Below, one piece after another: positions 46,823-56,583 of a stretch of DNA of 64,000 bases. This DNA is from Marinicella gelatinilytica (GTDB lineage: Bacteria; Pseudomonadota; Gammaproteobacteria; Xanthomonadales; Marinicellaceae). The position numbers and the translations under genes are program-made. The first letter of the stretch is position 1, and each line of letters opens with the position of its first letter. Below the pieces are notes generated by a model, which did not search any database, had not been told where the DNA came from, and saw only the letters and a list, made by a program, of their open reading frames with translations. The DNA lies in assembly GCF_026410405.1 (NCBI RefSeq), contig NZ_JAPMLN010000009.1, forward strand, positions 1 to 64,000. The letters are read 5' to 3'.

Positions 46823-48717
46823 CAAAATCAACCACCATTTTGGCGCTAATTATGAGCTTGCTGTTTAGCCTTAATTTGGCGAACGCTCAACAACAAGAAG
46901 ACACCCATACACTTAACTTACAAGACACAGACATTCGCTTGTTGGTGGAAACCATTAGTGACATGACCGGTAAGAATTTTGTGGTAGATCCTGAAGTACA
47001 AGGCAAAATAACGGTGATTTCAAGTCAGCCGATTCCTGAAAAAGAAGTGTATGATTTATTTTTGTCAGTGCTCAGTGTCAATGGTTACACCACTGAAGAA
47101 CAGGGCAATGTCATCAAAATTTTACCGATGAGTAAAAGTAATCCCATGTATTCCGGTGGTGCCGGACACCCTGATGACATGATGACCCGTATTTTCCGGG
47201 TAGAGCACATGCCTGTCGATGATGTGATGCAGGTCATTAAGTCGATTAATCCAAAATCTAAAATTATTGCCAATGCCGACGGTAACATGTTGATTGTCTC
47301 GGATAAGCGCAGCCATTTGGACAAAATGCAGCAATTGATTGATAACATCGATTTACAATCTGACAGCGCCATTGAACTAATATCTTTGCAATATGCCAAT
47401 GCCGAAGATGTGGCAGATACCCTAACGCAATTATTGGATACCGGTAATAATTTGGGGCCACAAACCAAAATAGTTGCTGATAATCGCACCAATACCGTGG
47501 TTGTTAGTGCCAATCCCGCATTAAAAAGTAAAATTCACAGCATCATTAACGAGCTGGATCGACCTTTGGCCACCAATACCCAGGCACAGGTGGTTTTTCT
47601 TAAATACGCTTCAGCAGAAACTTTGGTACCTATTTTAGAAACATTGGCCAATAGTCAGCAAGGTGAAGAAAGTACCGATAACAACATCAGCATTCAAGCC
47701 CATAACGAAACCAATTCCTTGGTGATAAAAGCGCCACCGGCCGTATATCGAAATGTGGAAGAAGCCATCAGCAAATTGGATATCAGACGGCAACAGGTGC
47801 TGGTGGAAGCCATCATTGCTGAAGTGTCGATGGATAATTCCAAAGAACTGGGTGTTGATTGGTATGCCCCAATTGCCGGTGACGGTGATGACGGTATTGT
47901 TGGCGGTTCCTTTACCGGTAATCAATTACCTAATTTAGGTGCTGAAAATCCGTTGGATGTGTTTGGCAGTTTATTGGCAGGTGGTTTAAATTTGGGTTAT
48001 CTGAATTTTGGAACCGGGGCAGATGGTGAGCGCGCGCTACAGTTTGGCGGCTTATTGAAAGCCATCAGCACCGATGGTAATAACAACATTTTATCGACAC
48101 CATCAATTGTGACCTTGAATCATCAAGAGGCTTCTCTTTCTGTGGGGCAAGAAGTCCCCTTTGTCACCGGTCAGTATTCCGGGACCGGCAATGCCGACAG
48201 CACAGGTTCACCCAATCCATTCACCACCATTCAACGCGAAGATGTGGGTTTGTCCTTAACCGTAACTCCGCACATCAATGAAGGGGGTCAAATTGTGGTT
48301 GATATCGCTCAAGAAATATCGAGTATTGATCCCAATGCCACCACTGCCGTGGACATTGTTACTAAAAAGCGTACCTTAAAAACTTCGGTGATGATTCCCG
48401 ATAATTCCATTTTGGTTTTGGGTGGATTAATTGATGACTCGGTGCAGGAAACCATCAAAAAAGTACCCTTGCTCGGGGATATTCCGCTAATCCGTAATTT
48501 ATTTCGCACCAAAAAACGCTCACGAATTAAACGTAATTTAATGATTTTCATTCACCCGCAAATTATGCACACCGATGCCCATCAAGAGGCCATCAGTCGA
48601 CAGCGCTATGAAGACATACGTCAGCAGCAATTACAAGAAGTGAAGCCGGAAACATTCCGCCGTGGAGAACCTGAATTGCCTCCTTTAAAGGATCAGGTTA
48701 GTGATGGTCCCCAATAA
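46819..48717 (+). CDS. gspD: Type II secretion secretin GspD
   Basis: 632 residues. The signal peptide ends at LANA (about 23). The N0 domain starts at LNLQDTDIRLLVETISDMTG, followed by three N1-N3 repeats (IELISLQYANAEDVADTL; VVFLKYASAETLVPIL) and the secretin barrel (VPFVTGQYSGTG; GLSLTVTPHINEGGQIVVDI; VLGGLIDDSVQE). It forms the outer-membrane exit pore. The C-terminal S-domain-like tail is short and Gln/Glu rich. A pilotin is not seen nearby. Confidence 0.96.
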   Translation: MTKSTTILALIMSLLFSLNLANAQQQEDTHTLNLQDTDIRLLVETISDMTGKNFVVDPEVQGKITVISSQPIPEKEVYDLFLSVLSVNGYTTEEQGNVIKILPMSKSNPMYSGGAGHPDDMMTRIFRVEHMPVDDVMQVIKSINPKSKIIANADGNMLIVSDKRSHLDKMQQLIDNIDLQSDSAIELISLQYANAEDVADTLTQLLDTGNNLGPQTKIVADNRTNTVVVSANPALKSKIHSIINELDRPLATNTQAQVVFLKYASAETLVPILETLANSQQGEESTDNNISIQAHNETNSLVIKAPPAVYRNVEEAISKLDIRRQQVLVEAIIAEVSMDNSKELGVDWYAPIAGDGDDGIVGGSFTGNQLPNLGAENPLDVFGSLLAGGLNLGYLNFGTGADGERALQFGGLLKAISTDGNNNILSTPSIVTLNHQEASLSVGQEVPFVTGQYSGTGNADSTGSPNPFTTIQREDVGLSLTVTPHINEGGQIVVDIAQEISSIDPNATTAVDIVTKKRTLKTSVMIPDNSILVLGGLIDDSVQETIKKVPLLGDIPLIRNLFRTKKRSRIKRNLMIFIHPQIMHTDAHQEAISRQRYEDIRQQQLQEVKPETFRRGEPELPPLKDQVSDGPQ

Positions 48718-48722
48718 AGGTC

Positions 48723-50198
48723 ATGATGAAATCGATTGATTTACCCAGCTATCGTTTTGCCAAAAACCGTGGTGCAACCATATGGGAACAAAGTGATGAC
48801 GGCGTGTTAACACTGGCTGTATCAGAACATGCCAAACCGGCAGCGATTGCTGAATTACAACGATTATCTGAACAACCGGTCAAACTCAAATTTTTGAGTG
48901 AGGCTGAATACCGCAAAGTTATACAAAAAATATACCACCACCAACAATCCATGACCGATGATGTGGTGGCGGATTTGGACAGCAGTGAGTCAGAATTGGC
49001 ACAAGTGGCTGAAGTTTTAGCGGAGCCGGAAGATTTGTTGGAAAGCAAGGATGACGCCCCCATTATTCGCTTAATCAATGCCTTATTGGCGGATGCCGTC
49101 AAAGTGGGTGCATCTGATATCCATGTGGAACCTGGTGAACAACAATTATCGATTCGTTATCGGGTGGATGGGGTTTTACAGGAGGTGCTAACCCCAGATC
49201 GGGCTTTGGCCGGTTTAATTGCTTCGCGTATTAAGATTATGTCGAAACTGGAAATTGCCGAAAAGCGCTTGCCACAAGATGGTCGAATTTCTTTAAAAAT
49301 AGCCGGACATCCCATCGATGTGCGGGTGTCCACCATCCCCGGCGCTTTTGGTGAACGCATTGTCATGCGTTTGTTGGACAAACAAAGCGGCCAATTGTCA
49401 TTAAAGCAATTGGGAATGAATGACACCCATTTGGCGCAAATGCAGCAGTTGTTACAATTGCCACACGGTATTATTTTGGTGACCGGACCCACCGGTTCCG
49501 GTAAAACCACCACCTTATATGCGGCTTTGGAAGCGCTCAATGAGCGTTCCCGAAATATCATGACCATCGAAGATCCGATTGAGTACCATTTGGACGGTAT
49601 CAGTCAGACCCAAGTGAATAGTCGGATTGACATGAGCTTTGCCCGCGGTTTACGGGCCATATTGCGACAAGATCCTGATGTCATTATGATTGGTGAAATT
49701 CGAGATTTAGAGACCGCAGAAATCGCCATTCAAGCCAGTTTAACCGGTCATTTGGTGTTTTCAACCTTACATACCAACACCGCTGTCGGTGCTGTTACTC
49801 GATTGATTGATATGGGTGTGCCGCCATTTTTATTGGCGTCATCATTGAAAGGCATGATTGCCCAGCGTTTAGTCAGACGACTGAATCCTGAACATCGCAT
49901 TAAACAAGTCCTTGATCAACAAAGTCGCGAGACCTTGGGTCTACCGACAAATCTAGAATTTATTTATCAGGCCAATGATCAATTACCGGTGCAACAGGCC
50001 TACAGTGGCCGTGTCGGTATTTATGAAGTCATTACCATGACTGAAACCCTGAAGCAGTTGATCCATCAACAAAAAAATGAAAGTGAATTAACCGCCGAGG
50101 CGAGACAACATTTTGCGCCAATGGCCGCAGATGCCCGGGAGAAATTATTGGCCGGTATTACCTCAGCGGATGAGATTATGCGGGTGCTGAGTGAATAA
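48723..50198 (+). CDS. gspE: Type II secretion ATPase GspE, without the zinc tetracysteine
   Basis: 491 residues (490 if the second ATG at 48726 is used). It has an N1E-like start and the ATPase core with SDIHVEPGEQQLSIRYRVDG, Walker A GPTGSGKTTTLYAALEAL, the Asp box TIEDPIEYHL, Walker B IMIGEIRDLETAEIA and the His box LVFSTLHTN. It powers pseudopilus assembly at the inner membrane. In most GspE proteins two CxxC pairs form a zinc site between RLVR.L and GR.GI.E; here that stretch (RRLNPEHRIK..AYSGRVGIYEV) has no cysteine, and neither has the rest of the protein. Confidence 0.95.
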   Translation: MMKSIDLPSYRFAKNRGATIWEQSDDGVLTLAVSEHAKPAAIAELQRLSEQPVKLKFLSEAEYRKVIQKIYHHQQSMTDDVVADLDSSESELAQVAEVLAEPEDLLESKDDAPIIRLINALLADAVKVGASDIHVEPGEQQLSIRYRVDGVLQEVLTPDRALAGLIASRIKIMSKLEIAEKRLPQDGRISLKIAGHPIDVRVSTIPGAFGERIVMRLLDKQSGQLSLKQLGMNDTHLAQMQQLLQLPHGIILVTGPTGSGKTTTLYAALEALNERSRNIMTIEDPIEYHLDGISQTQVNSRIDMSFARGLRAILRQDPDVIMIGEIRDLETAEIAIQASLTGHLVFSTLHTNTAVGAVTRLIDMGVPPFLLASSLKGMIAQRLVRRLNPEHRIKQVLDQQSRETLGLPTNLEFIYQANDQLPVQQAYSGRVGIYEVITMTETLKQLIHQQKNESELTAEARQHFAPMAADAREKLLAGITSADEIMRVLSE

Positions 50199-50200
50199 CC

Positions 50201-51415
50201 ATGGAGGCTTTTGAGTACACATCCTTAGATACAACCGGACGTACCAAAAAAGGCATTATTCAAGCCGAAAACGCCAAGCAAGCCAGGCAGTTATTACGCA
50301 GTCAACAACTCACGCCGATTGATGTACAACAGGTCATAGAACGACATGTCAGTAGCGGTGATCTACGTCGGTTTCGGTTGCGATTTAAAAAAAATGAATT
50401 ACCCCTGATTATTCGACAACTGGCGACTTTGGTGGAAGCCGGCTTGCCCATTGATGATGCTTTGTTAACCTTGCAAGAACAAAGTGACCACCGGAACACC
50501 GAGCGAATTTTATCGACCCTGTATGCCAAGGTCATGGAAGGACAGTCATTGGCTTATGCCATGCGCTTATTTCCTAAAGCGTTTGACGAATTGGTGGCCA
50601 CCAGTGTGGAAGCCGGAGAACAAGCAGGACAATTGGCTGAAGTGTTATTGCAATTGGCTGACTATTTAGAAACCCGTGAAACCTTGGGTAAAAAATCCTT
50701 ATCGGCATTAATTTATCCCATGATTTTAGTGGTTACAGCGATTGCGGTGGTGGCTGGTTTGATGGTTTATATTGTGCCTAAGGTGATTGATGTGTTTGCC
50801 TCTGCCAATGTTGTGTTACCGGTCATGACACGGGTGCTGATTGCCATCAGCGATTTTTTAAGTCGCTTTGGGTGGTTGTTAATATTGATCTTGGGTTTGT
50901 TAACCCTGGGCTTTTTTACAGCCTTACAAAAACCGGAATTTAAGTTAGCTTGGCACCGTTTATTACTTAAAATGCCGGTGTTGGGTCCACTCACCCGCAC
51001 CGCGCAAAGTGCCCGATTTACCCGAACTTTAGCTATTTTAACCCACAGTGCGGTGCCGATTGTGTCGGCCTTATCTTTGGCTTCTCAAGTGGTACGCAAT
51101 GAGGTGATGCGGCAGGCGTGTCAACAAGTGGCGGCGGCGGTTCGGGAAGGTGCATCATTGGCTGGTGCCATGCGTTCAGTGGGAGAGTTTCCTTCATTAA
51201 CGGTCAAACTGGTTAACTCCGGTGAACAAAGCGGTCGTTTAAGTGATATGCTTAATCGCATCGCCATGGTACAAGAACGGGATGTGGAAAATAAACTCAC
51301 CACCTTAACCAATGCCATACAGCCCCTGGCGATATTATTTGTCGGTTTAATGGTCCTGTTTATTGTGTTGGCCATGTTATTGCCTATTTTTCAAATCAAT
51401 ACCTTGTTGACTTAA
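50201..51415 (+). CDS. gspF: Type II secretion inner-membrane protein GspF
   Basis: 404 residues. AFEYTSLDTTGRTKKGIIQAE is the family N-terminus. Two repeats of the T2SSF fold follow, each starting near LATLVEAGLPIDDALL and LAILTHSAVPIVSALS, with three membrane spans (about 170-195, 220-240 and the C-terminal LAILFVGLMVLFIVLAMLLP). It is the platform protein engaged by GspE. ftsE starts only 4 bases after its stop, so the two systems are probably cotranscribed. Confidence 0.95.
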   Translation: MEAFEYTSLDTTGRTKKGIIQAENAKQARQLLRSQQLTPIDVQQVIERHVSSGDLRRFRLRFKKNELPLIIRQLATLVEAGLPIDDALLTLQEQSDHRNTERILSTLYAKVMEGQSLAYAMRLFPKAFDELVATSVEAGEQAGQLAEVLLQLADYLETRETLGKKSLSALIYPMILVVTAIAVVAGLMVYIVPKVIDVFASANVVLPVMTRVLIAISDFLSRFGWLLILILGLLTLGFFTALQKPEFKLAWHRLLLKMPVLGPLTRTAQSARFTRTLAILTHSAVPIVSALSLASQVVRNEVMRQACQQVAAAVREGASLAGAMRSVGEFPSLTVKLVNSGEQSGRLSDMLNRIAMVQERDVENKLTTLTNAIQPLAILFVGLMVLFIVLAMLLPIFQINTLLT

Positions 51416-51419
51416 TCAC

Positions 51420-52088
51420 ATGATCAGTTTTAACCGCGTCAGTAAGTCCTATGGCAAACACAACAAAGCACTGGCTGATGTCAGCTTTGAAGTGGATGCC
51501 GGAGAGATGTTGTTTCTAACCGGTCATTCCGGTGCCGGTAAAACCTCGATATTAAAGCTTATCATGCGTATTGAAACCATGTCCTATGGGCAGGCTCAGG
51601 TCAATGGTCATAATTTACGGCAATTATCCGATAACCAATTACCCGGATATCGGCGTGATTTAGGCATGATTTTTCAAGATCACCGACTCTTGGAAAACCG
51701 CACAATTTTAGATAATGTGGCCATGTCCATGTGGCTGCGTGGGTTTACTGTCAAAGACAGTCGTAAACAAGCGCGGGTGATTTTAGGACAGGTGGGTTTG
51801 GCCGAAAAAACCCAGTTTTATCCCAGTCAATTATCCAGTGGTCAGCAACAACGGGTGGGCATTGCCCGTGCCATTATTTCAAAACCGGCGATTTTACTGG
51901 CCGATGAGCCCACCGGTAATCTTGACCCGGATTTGTCTTTGGAATTGATGGATTTATTTATGCGCATTAATCGTAATGGCACCACGGTGGTGATTGCCTC
52001 ACATGACTTGGTTTTGATTAAACGGCTGCGTAAACGGGTTTTGGTGCTCGATTCAGGGCGTCTGATTGATGATTACCGACCGATATGA
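51420..52088 (+). CDS. ftsE: Cell division ATP-binding protein FtsE
   Basis: 222 residues. Walker A is GHSGAGKT (35-42), the signature is LSSGQQQRVGIARAI, and Walker B is ILLADEPTGNLDP. With FtsX it forms the ABC-type complex that controls septal peptidoglycan hydrolases through EnvC-like activators. The start MISFNRVSKSYG is typical for FtsE. It overlaps ftsX by 4 bases. Confidence 0.95.
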   Translation: MISFNRVSKSYGKHNKALADVSFEVDAGEMLFLTGHSGAGKTSILKLIMRIETMSYGQAQVNGHNLRQLSDNQLPGYRRDLGMIFQDHRLLENRTILDNVAMSMWLRGFTVKDSRKQARVILGQVGLAEKTQFYPSQLSSGQQQRVGIARAIISKPAILLADEPTGNLDPDLSLELMDLFMRINRNGTTVVIASHDLVLIKRLRKRVLVLDSGRLIDDYRPI

Positions 52089-53020
52089 ATCAAACAGTTG
52101 ATAATCAACCCAATGGATTTAAACGCTGGTACCGAGGCCACGGACGGGCCATCATGGGTGGTTGGCGTATGCCCATGCACACACCCTATAGCAGTTTATT
52201 TACCGTGATTACTTTGGCCATTTGTTTTTATCTGCCGCTTTTGATGTGGACCTTGTGGCAAAATTTTGATGGCATTCAGCAGCAATGGCAGAACCAAGGC
52301 AGCGTCGCGGTATTCCTAAAACCCAATGTCGGTGAACAGCAGCGTCAAAATTTACAAGCTGAATTGACCGATAAAAAGTTAATCTCTAAAGTTGTTTTGG
52401 TGGCCAAACAAGACATCAAATCAGATCTCAGTGATGATCCGCAATTAAATCAGGTGATTGCTGTGATTGATGATTATGACTTACCGGACCAACTCATGCT
52501 TACACCCCATGAAGCGGCCACCGTCGATCAGCTCAAAAGCCTGGCGAAACAATTACAGCTGCATCCGGACATTGATTATGTTAGTTTTGATGCTGATTGG
52601 TACCGACAGTTACAGGCAGTTACACGTGCCTTGTATTATGTGATGCAAGGCAGTATCGCCATATTTTTAACCATTGTTTTGGTGTTTTTGAGCCATTCAA
52701 TTGGAAATGAAGTGGCCGCTCATAAAGCTGAAATTAGCTTAAAGAAATTATTGGGCGCTTCGCCCGGTCAAATTCGCAGACGGTTTTTATATAGTGGCCT
52801 TTATTACGGTGTACTGGCCGGTTTATTGGCTTGGCTGTTATTAGTTATTACCCTGTGGTGGATGAAAAAACCCTTAATGGCGTTAACGATGAGTTTCGGT
52901 CGCGCCTTTGAAATCAATGCCGGTTCCATGTCTGACTGGTTAATTTTTATTACTTTATGTGCTTTCATATCCTGGCTAGGTGCACGTATCAGCAGCTCCG
53001 GTCATATTCATAAACTGTGA
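52085..53020 (+). CDS. ftsX: Cell division protein FtsX
   Basis: 311 residues. A cytoplasmic N-terminus of about 40 residues and a first membrane span (about 42-62, LFTVITLAICFYLPLLMWTL) are followed by the periplasmic loop (QQWQNQGSVAVFLKPNVGEQ) and a three-span FtsX domain at the C-terminus (VFLSHSIGNEVAAHKAEI, LLGASPGQIRRRFLYSG). It transmits FtsE ATPase activity to periplasmic amidase activators. rpoH and ftsY, frequent neighbours, are absent. Confidence 0.94.
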   Translation: MNQTVDNQPNGFKRWYRGHGRAIMGGWRMPMHTPYSSLFTVITLAICFYLPLLMWTLWQNFDGIQQQWQNQGSVAVFLKPNVGEQQRQNLQAELTDKKLISKVVLVAKQDIKSDLSDDPQLNQVIAVIDDYDLPDQLMLTPHEAATVDQLKSLAKQLQLHPDIDYVSFDADWYRQLQAVTRALYYVMQGSIAIFLTIVLVFLSHSIGNEVAAHKAEISLKKLLGASPGQIRRRFLYSGLYYGVLAGLLAWLLLVITLWWMKKPLMALTMSFGRAFEINAGSMSDWLIFITLCAFISWLGARISSSGHIHKL

Positions 53021-53077
53021 TGATTTCGAGTCTGATACGCTATCAAGTAAGTGTCTTTATCGTGTACAATAATCCGT

Positions 53078-53887
53078 ATGACTGAATCCCATAAAGTACT
53101 GATTGCCGACTCCTCTAAGTTGGCGCGCACCATGACAGAAAAGTTGGTGAAGAAGATTAAACCTTACACCGATGTGATTGCAGTCAGCAGTGTTGCTGAA
53201 GCCTTGGAACATCTTAAAGAACATCGGGTGGATTTAATTCTGACCGCACTTCGTCTAAAAGACGATGATGGCACTAAAATTTGTGCCTATGTCCGTGAAA
53301 ACCACCATTATTTACCGGTGATTATCATCTCAGGAGATGTCGATAAACGCCTTAAAGATCGCCTGTTAGGCAGTGATGTCACAGACTATATTGATAAATC
53401 CGCCGGACAAAAAGGCCTGGAAATTTTTCTCACTGGTTTGTTACAGCCGGACGATGAGATTAACGGCAAGATTTTATACATTGAAGACTCTGCGGTTGTT
53501 GCACATGCCACTAAAAAACTATTACAAAATCACAACATTGATATCACCCATACGTTAAGTGTCACCGATGCCAAAGAACTGATTCCAACGCGAGACAGCG
53601 CCTATGACCAGTTTGATTTGGTGTTAACCGATTATTACCTGAAAAATAATGAAACAGCGATGGAAATCTTGCATTATGTGCGCACTGATTTGGAGCTGGA
53701 TAAAATCGACATGCCGTTTGTCATTATGACCGGCGATGAAAATACCGATAATCAGAAAAAAATTCTAAACAGTGGTGCCAATGATTTAATTGGTAAGCCG
53801 GTTAACCAAGAAGCGCTGGTGAAAAAAATCAAATTCCAAATCCGTTTTACGCAATTTCACCGGGCTAAAATTAAACAAGACGATTAA
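53078..53887 (+). CDS. Tandem receiver-domain protein with a pseudo-receiver
   Basis: 269 residues from the ATG at 53078; an earlier TTG adds nine unusual residues. It consists of two CheY-like receiver domains and no output domain. REC1 (about 6-122) has D11 but Ala57 in DLILTALRLKDDDG where the phospho-accepting Asp belongs. REC2 (about 131-258) is complete: E136/D137, D185 in LVLTDYYLK, T218 and K240 in IGKPVN. REC1 is therefore likely a non-phosphorylated interaction domain and REC2 the switch. No kinase is nearby. It lies between ftsX and ung, probably in the same transcript. Confidence 0.88.
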   Translation: MTESHKVLIADSSKLARTMTEKLVKKIKPYTDVIAVSSVAEALEHLKEHRVDLILTALRLKDDDGTKICAYVRENHHYLPVIIISGDVDKRLKDRLLGSDVTDYIDKSAGQKGLEIFLTGLLQPDDEINGKILYIEDSAVVAHATKKLLQNHNIDITHTLSVTDAKELIPTRDSAYDQFDLVLTDYYLKNNETAMEILHYVRTDLELDKIDMPFVIMTGDENTDNQKKILNSGANDLIGKPVNQEALVKKIKFQIRFTQFHRAKIKQDD

Positions 53888-53891
53888 CCCC

Positions 53892-54575
53892 ATGGCAGAA
53901 AACGTGTCGCCGAAATTGGAATCATCTTGGCTAAAAGTCTTAGCAGATGAATTCCAGCAAGATTACATGCAAGCACTGAAACAATTTTTGTTACAGGAAA
54001 AGCAACATGGCCAAGTGATTTATCCACCCGGATCACATATATTTGCTGCTTTCGACAGCACCCCATTAACGCAAGTGAAAGTGGTTATTCTCGGCCAGGA
54101 TCCTTACCATGGCCCCAATCAGGCGCATGGTTTGAGTTTTTCGGTTCAAGCCGGCACCGCTTTACCTCCTTCCTTAAAAAACATATATAAAGAACTACAA
54201 AGCGACTTGGGTGTTGTTAATGGTTCGGGTGATTTAAGCGCATGGGCCGAACAAGGTGTTTTACTGCTTAACAGTGTCTTGACGGTGCGTAAAAACCAGG
54301 CAGCCAGTCACCGTAATCAGGGATGGGAACAGTTCACTGATGCTGTGATAAGAATTATAAATAATCAATGTCAACATGTGGTGTTTATGCTGTGGGGCAG
54401 TTATGCTCAAAAAAAAGGCCAGGTCATCGATACCGATAAACACCTGGTGTTAACTGCCCCGCATCCATCACCCTTATCAGCGCACCGCGGTTTTTTCGGT
54501 TGTCATCATTTTTCTCAAGCCAATACCTATTTAAAAACCCATCATGGTAGCGAAATTGACTGGGAATTACCCTAA
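53892..54575 (+). CDS. ung: Uracil-DNA glycosylase
   Basis: 227 residues. GQDPYHG (68-74) carries the catalytic Asp, and HPSPLSAHRGF near the end carries the catalytic His and intercalating loop; LLLNSVLTVR and VFMLWGSYAQ are the other family blocks. It removes uracil from DNA to start base excision repair. It begins 4 bases after the receiver gene. Confidence 0.98.
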   Translation: MAENVSPKLESSWLKVLADEFQQDYMQALKQFLLQEKQHGQVIYPPGSHIFAAFDSTPLTQVKVVILGQDPYHGPNQAHGLSFSVQAGTALPPSLKNIYKELQSDLGVVNGSGDLSAWAEQGVLLLNSVLTVRKNQAASHRNQGWEQFTDAVIRIINNQCQHVVFMLWGSYAQKKGQVIDTDKHLVLTAPHPSPLSAHRGFFGCHHFSQANTYLKTHHGSEIDWELP

Positions 54576-54625
54576 AACCATTATTTTGTTTTTTTAACGG
54601 CCGGTAAAGCGTTTATAATCATGCT

Positions 54626-56500
54626 ATGTGTGTGGTTAAAAAACAATATGTCTTATTAATTCTGCTATTTAGTATAGCAATGGCGTTTGCCAGTAATGAA
54701 ATACCCAAAAATGTGGCACCGTGGGTGCAAGAACTTTTGGACAAGCCTCAATACCAAGGGCAAATTAACCGTTATGGATATGCGGTTGGTGGTGAGCTGC
54801 GGTTAAAACTTGAACAAGATTTTGTCGATGAGATTGAGATGCCCACAAGACATGAGGACGCTGCCACACGTCTGCTTGATTATGATCAGTTTTTAGGTGG
54901 TCAATACCAAACAGGTCATTTCATCATTAAACATGTTGGTGGCTTGCAGTTGTTTTTACCCTTTGGGATTTTTGAAGGGGTACAGTCCGGTCAATTGTTT
55001 ATTGAAGGTTCTATTAAGTTTCGCCATCAGGGTATGTCCCTGGACTTTAATGATTTACGCATTGCCCATGCTAAACGTTCGCCCAAAGCCGGAGATATGG
55101 CGGTGTTGGATATAATTGATGGTGAAGACATCTTGTTTCATTTGGATAATATCCACACAGTCTGGGAGCAGGGAAACAGCGTTTTAAGATACCAACATGT
55201 GGATGTTCGTTTAAGTCAATGGTTGGCAGATCGTCTTAACAAATCCGACCTGACCGGTCAAGTGGTGGGTTCTGTGCAAATGATTAACAATGTCAGTCAA
55301 AATGAACTCAACGCAAGCCTAAAGGGTTTGCCGCCTCAATGTAATTCAAGACCGGTGTGGCCGTCTGCTCAAAGTCACGCCGATGTTATGTTAATTGCGT
55401 TAACAGGAGAAAGCCGAGCTGTTAATGGTGACAACACTCGGCGTATTATTATTCCAACGGCACGTTTGCAGAATATTGGTGATGCCGATGTCCCATGGTA
55501 TCGTGTTTTTACCGGTTCATTTCCGCCGCATAATAATGACCAGCATCCTTATTTGATGTGGAATTTATACAAACAAAAAAATGGCCGTTTTACACAAATA
55601 GGGGCTTCTGCGCTAAAACATGCTTTTTATACCACTAACCAAGATTGCGATATAGACTGTGATAACAATAATATTTTATGGCCGGGTTGTCGTGATACCT
55701 ACGGCAGATTGAGTAATGATAATAATTTATATTTAGCACCGCGCAGTGAAATAAATCCTTTTTTGGGCACTTGGGACAGTTGTGGATCTTCTTTTGATCC
55801 CGGGTGCACAGGTGGACGGACAAACGCCGCTGCCAGTGACAGTCAACGCATGAACATTAAAGTCAGTGATTTTACTGAAAATCAGGCAAACTATTTTTTA
55901 TCAGCGTGGTATTTGGTACGTGATGATGTCAATATTTATAACAGTATGGGCAGTCGTCAGGTTGCTTATAATCCAAGTAATAAATATTTAACCAACACCG
56001 GCCCCTTTGCGCAAGGTCCTGCCGCTGATCGCTGGGTACCTGATACCGGTTTTGATATAGCTGCGATGACTTCATCTTTTCGGGTTTTACAAGCCGGTGC
56101 CGGCCATCTGTCTGTGAAAACTAAAGTGATTGATTTGGGGGGTGGGTTATACCGATACCATTATTTTGTGGAGAATTATGATTTCAATCCGGGTATATCA
56201 GCGCTGACTATACCGTTACAAGCTGGTACCAGTGTCAGTCAATATGATTTTAGCGACGTGGATGATCAAACTAATAATGATTGGGCGTTAACAACCCCTG
56301 TCGGTAGTAGTTTGCAAATGCTTGCACCTAACGGCAATGACATCAGCTGGGGTTATGGCTATGCTTTTTCAGTCACCCTGTCACAAGCACCAGTGTCGAG
56401 TTCGGTGACCTTAACCGGTGCGTCGGGATATGGTAACTTTACAGTTCCGGCTTTGGCACCCCTTTCGGACCTGATTTTTACTGATAATTTTGAAAATTAA
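54626..56500 (+). CDS. Large secreted protein with a DLIFTDNFEN tail
   Basis: 624 residues. The signal peptide (KKQYVLLILLFSIAMAFAS) probably cleaves near residue 24. The mature chain is Asn/Asp/Gly/Tyr rich with six or more Cys clustered mid-protein (QDCDIDCDNN, PGCRDTYG, DSCGSSFDPGCTGG), which suggests disulfides or a calcium-binding region. The C-terminal half (from about 460) has the alternating pattern of a beta-sandwich. No enzyme motif was recognised. The last residues, DLIFTDNFEN, resemble the IFxDGFE-like tails I recall from secreted proteins of related bacteria. It could be a substrate of the T2SS encoded upstream; that is inference. Confidence 0.75.
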   Translation: MCVVKKQYVLLILLFSIAMAFASNEIPKNVAPWVQELLDKPQYQGQINRYGYAVGGELRLKLEQDFVDEIEMPTRHEDAATRLLDYDQFLGGQYQTGHFIIKHVGGLQLFLPFGIFEGVQSGQLFIEGSIKFRHQGMSLDFNDLRIAHAKRSPKAGDMAVLDIIDGEDILFHLDNIHTVWEQGNSVLRYQHVDVRLSQWLADRLNKSDLTGQVVGSVQMINNVSQNELNASLKGLPPQCNSRPVWPSAQSHADVMLIALTGESRAVNGDNTRRIIIPTARLQNIGDADVPWYRVFTGSFPPHNNDQHPYLMWNLYKQKNGRFTQIGASALKHAFYTTNQDCDIDCDNNNILWPGCRDTYGRLSNDNNLYLAPRSEINPFLGTWDSCGSSFDPGCTGGRTNAAASDSQRMNIKVSDFTENQANYFLSAWYLVRDDVNIYNSMGSRQVAYNPSNKYLTNTGPFAQGPAADRWVPDTGFDIAAMTSSFRVLQAGAGHLSVKTKVIDLGGGLYRYHYFVENYDFNPGISALTIPLQAGTSVSQYDFSDVDDQTNNDWALTTPVGSSLQMLAPNGNDISWGYGYAFSVTLSQAPVSSSVTLTGASGYGNFTVPALAPLSDLIFTDNFEN

Positions 56501-56583
56501 CAAGCGTTCAGCAAGTCACTGTAAAAATTTCGTTATTCTGTTAAAATAACCCTCTTTTTTATTGAAGACTCAAAAAATACCAT

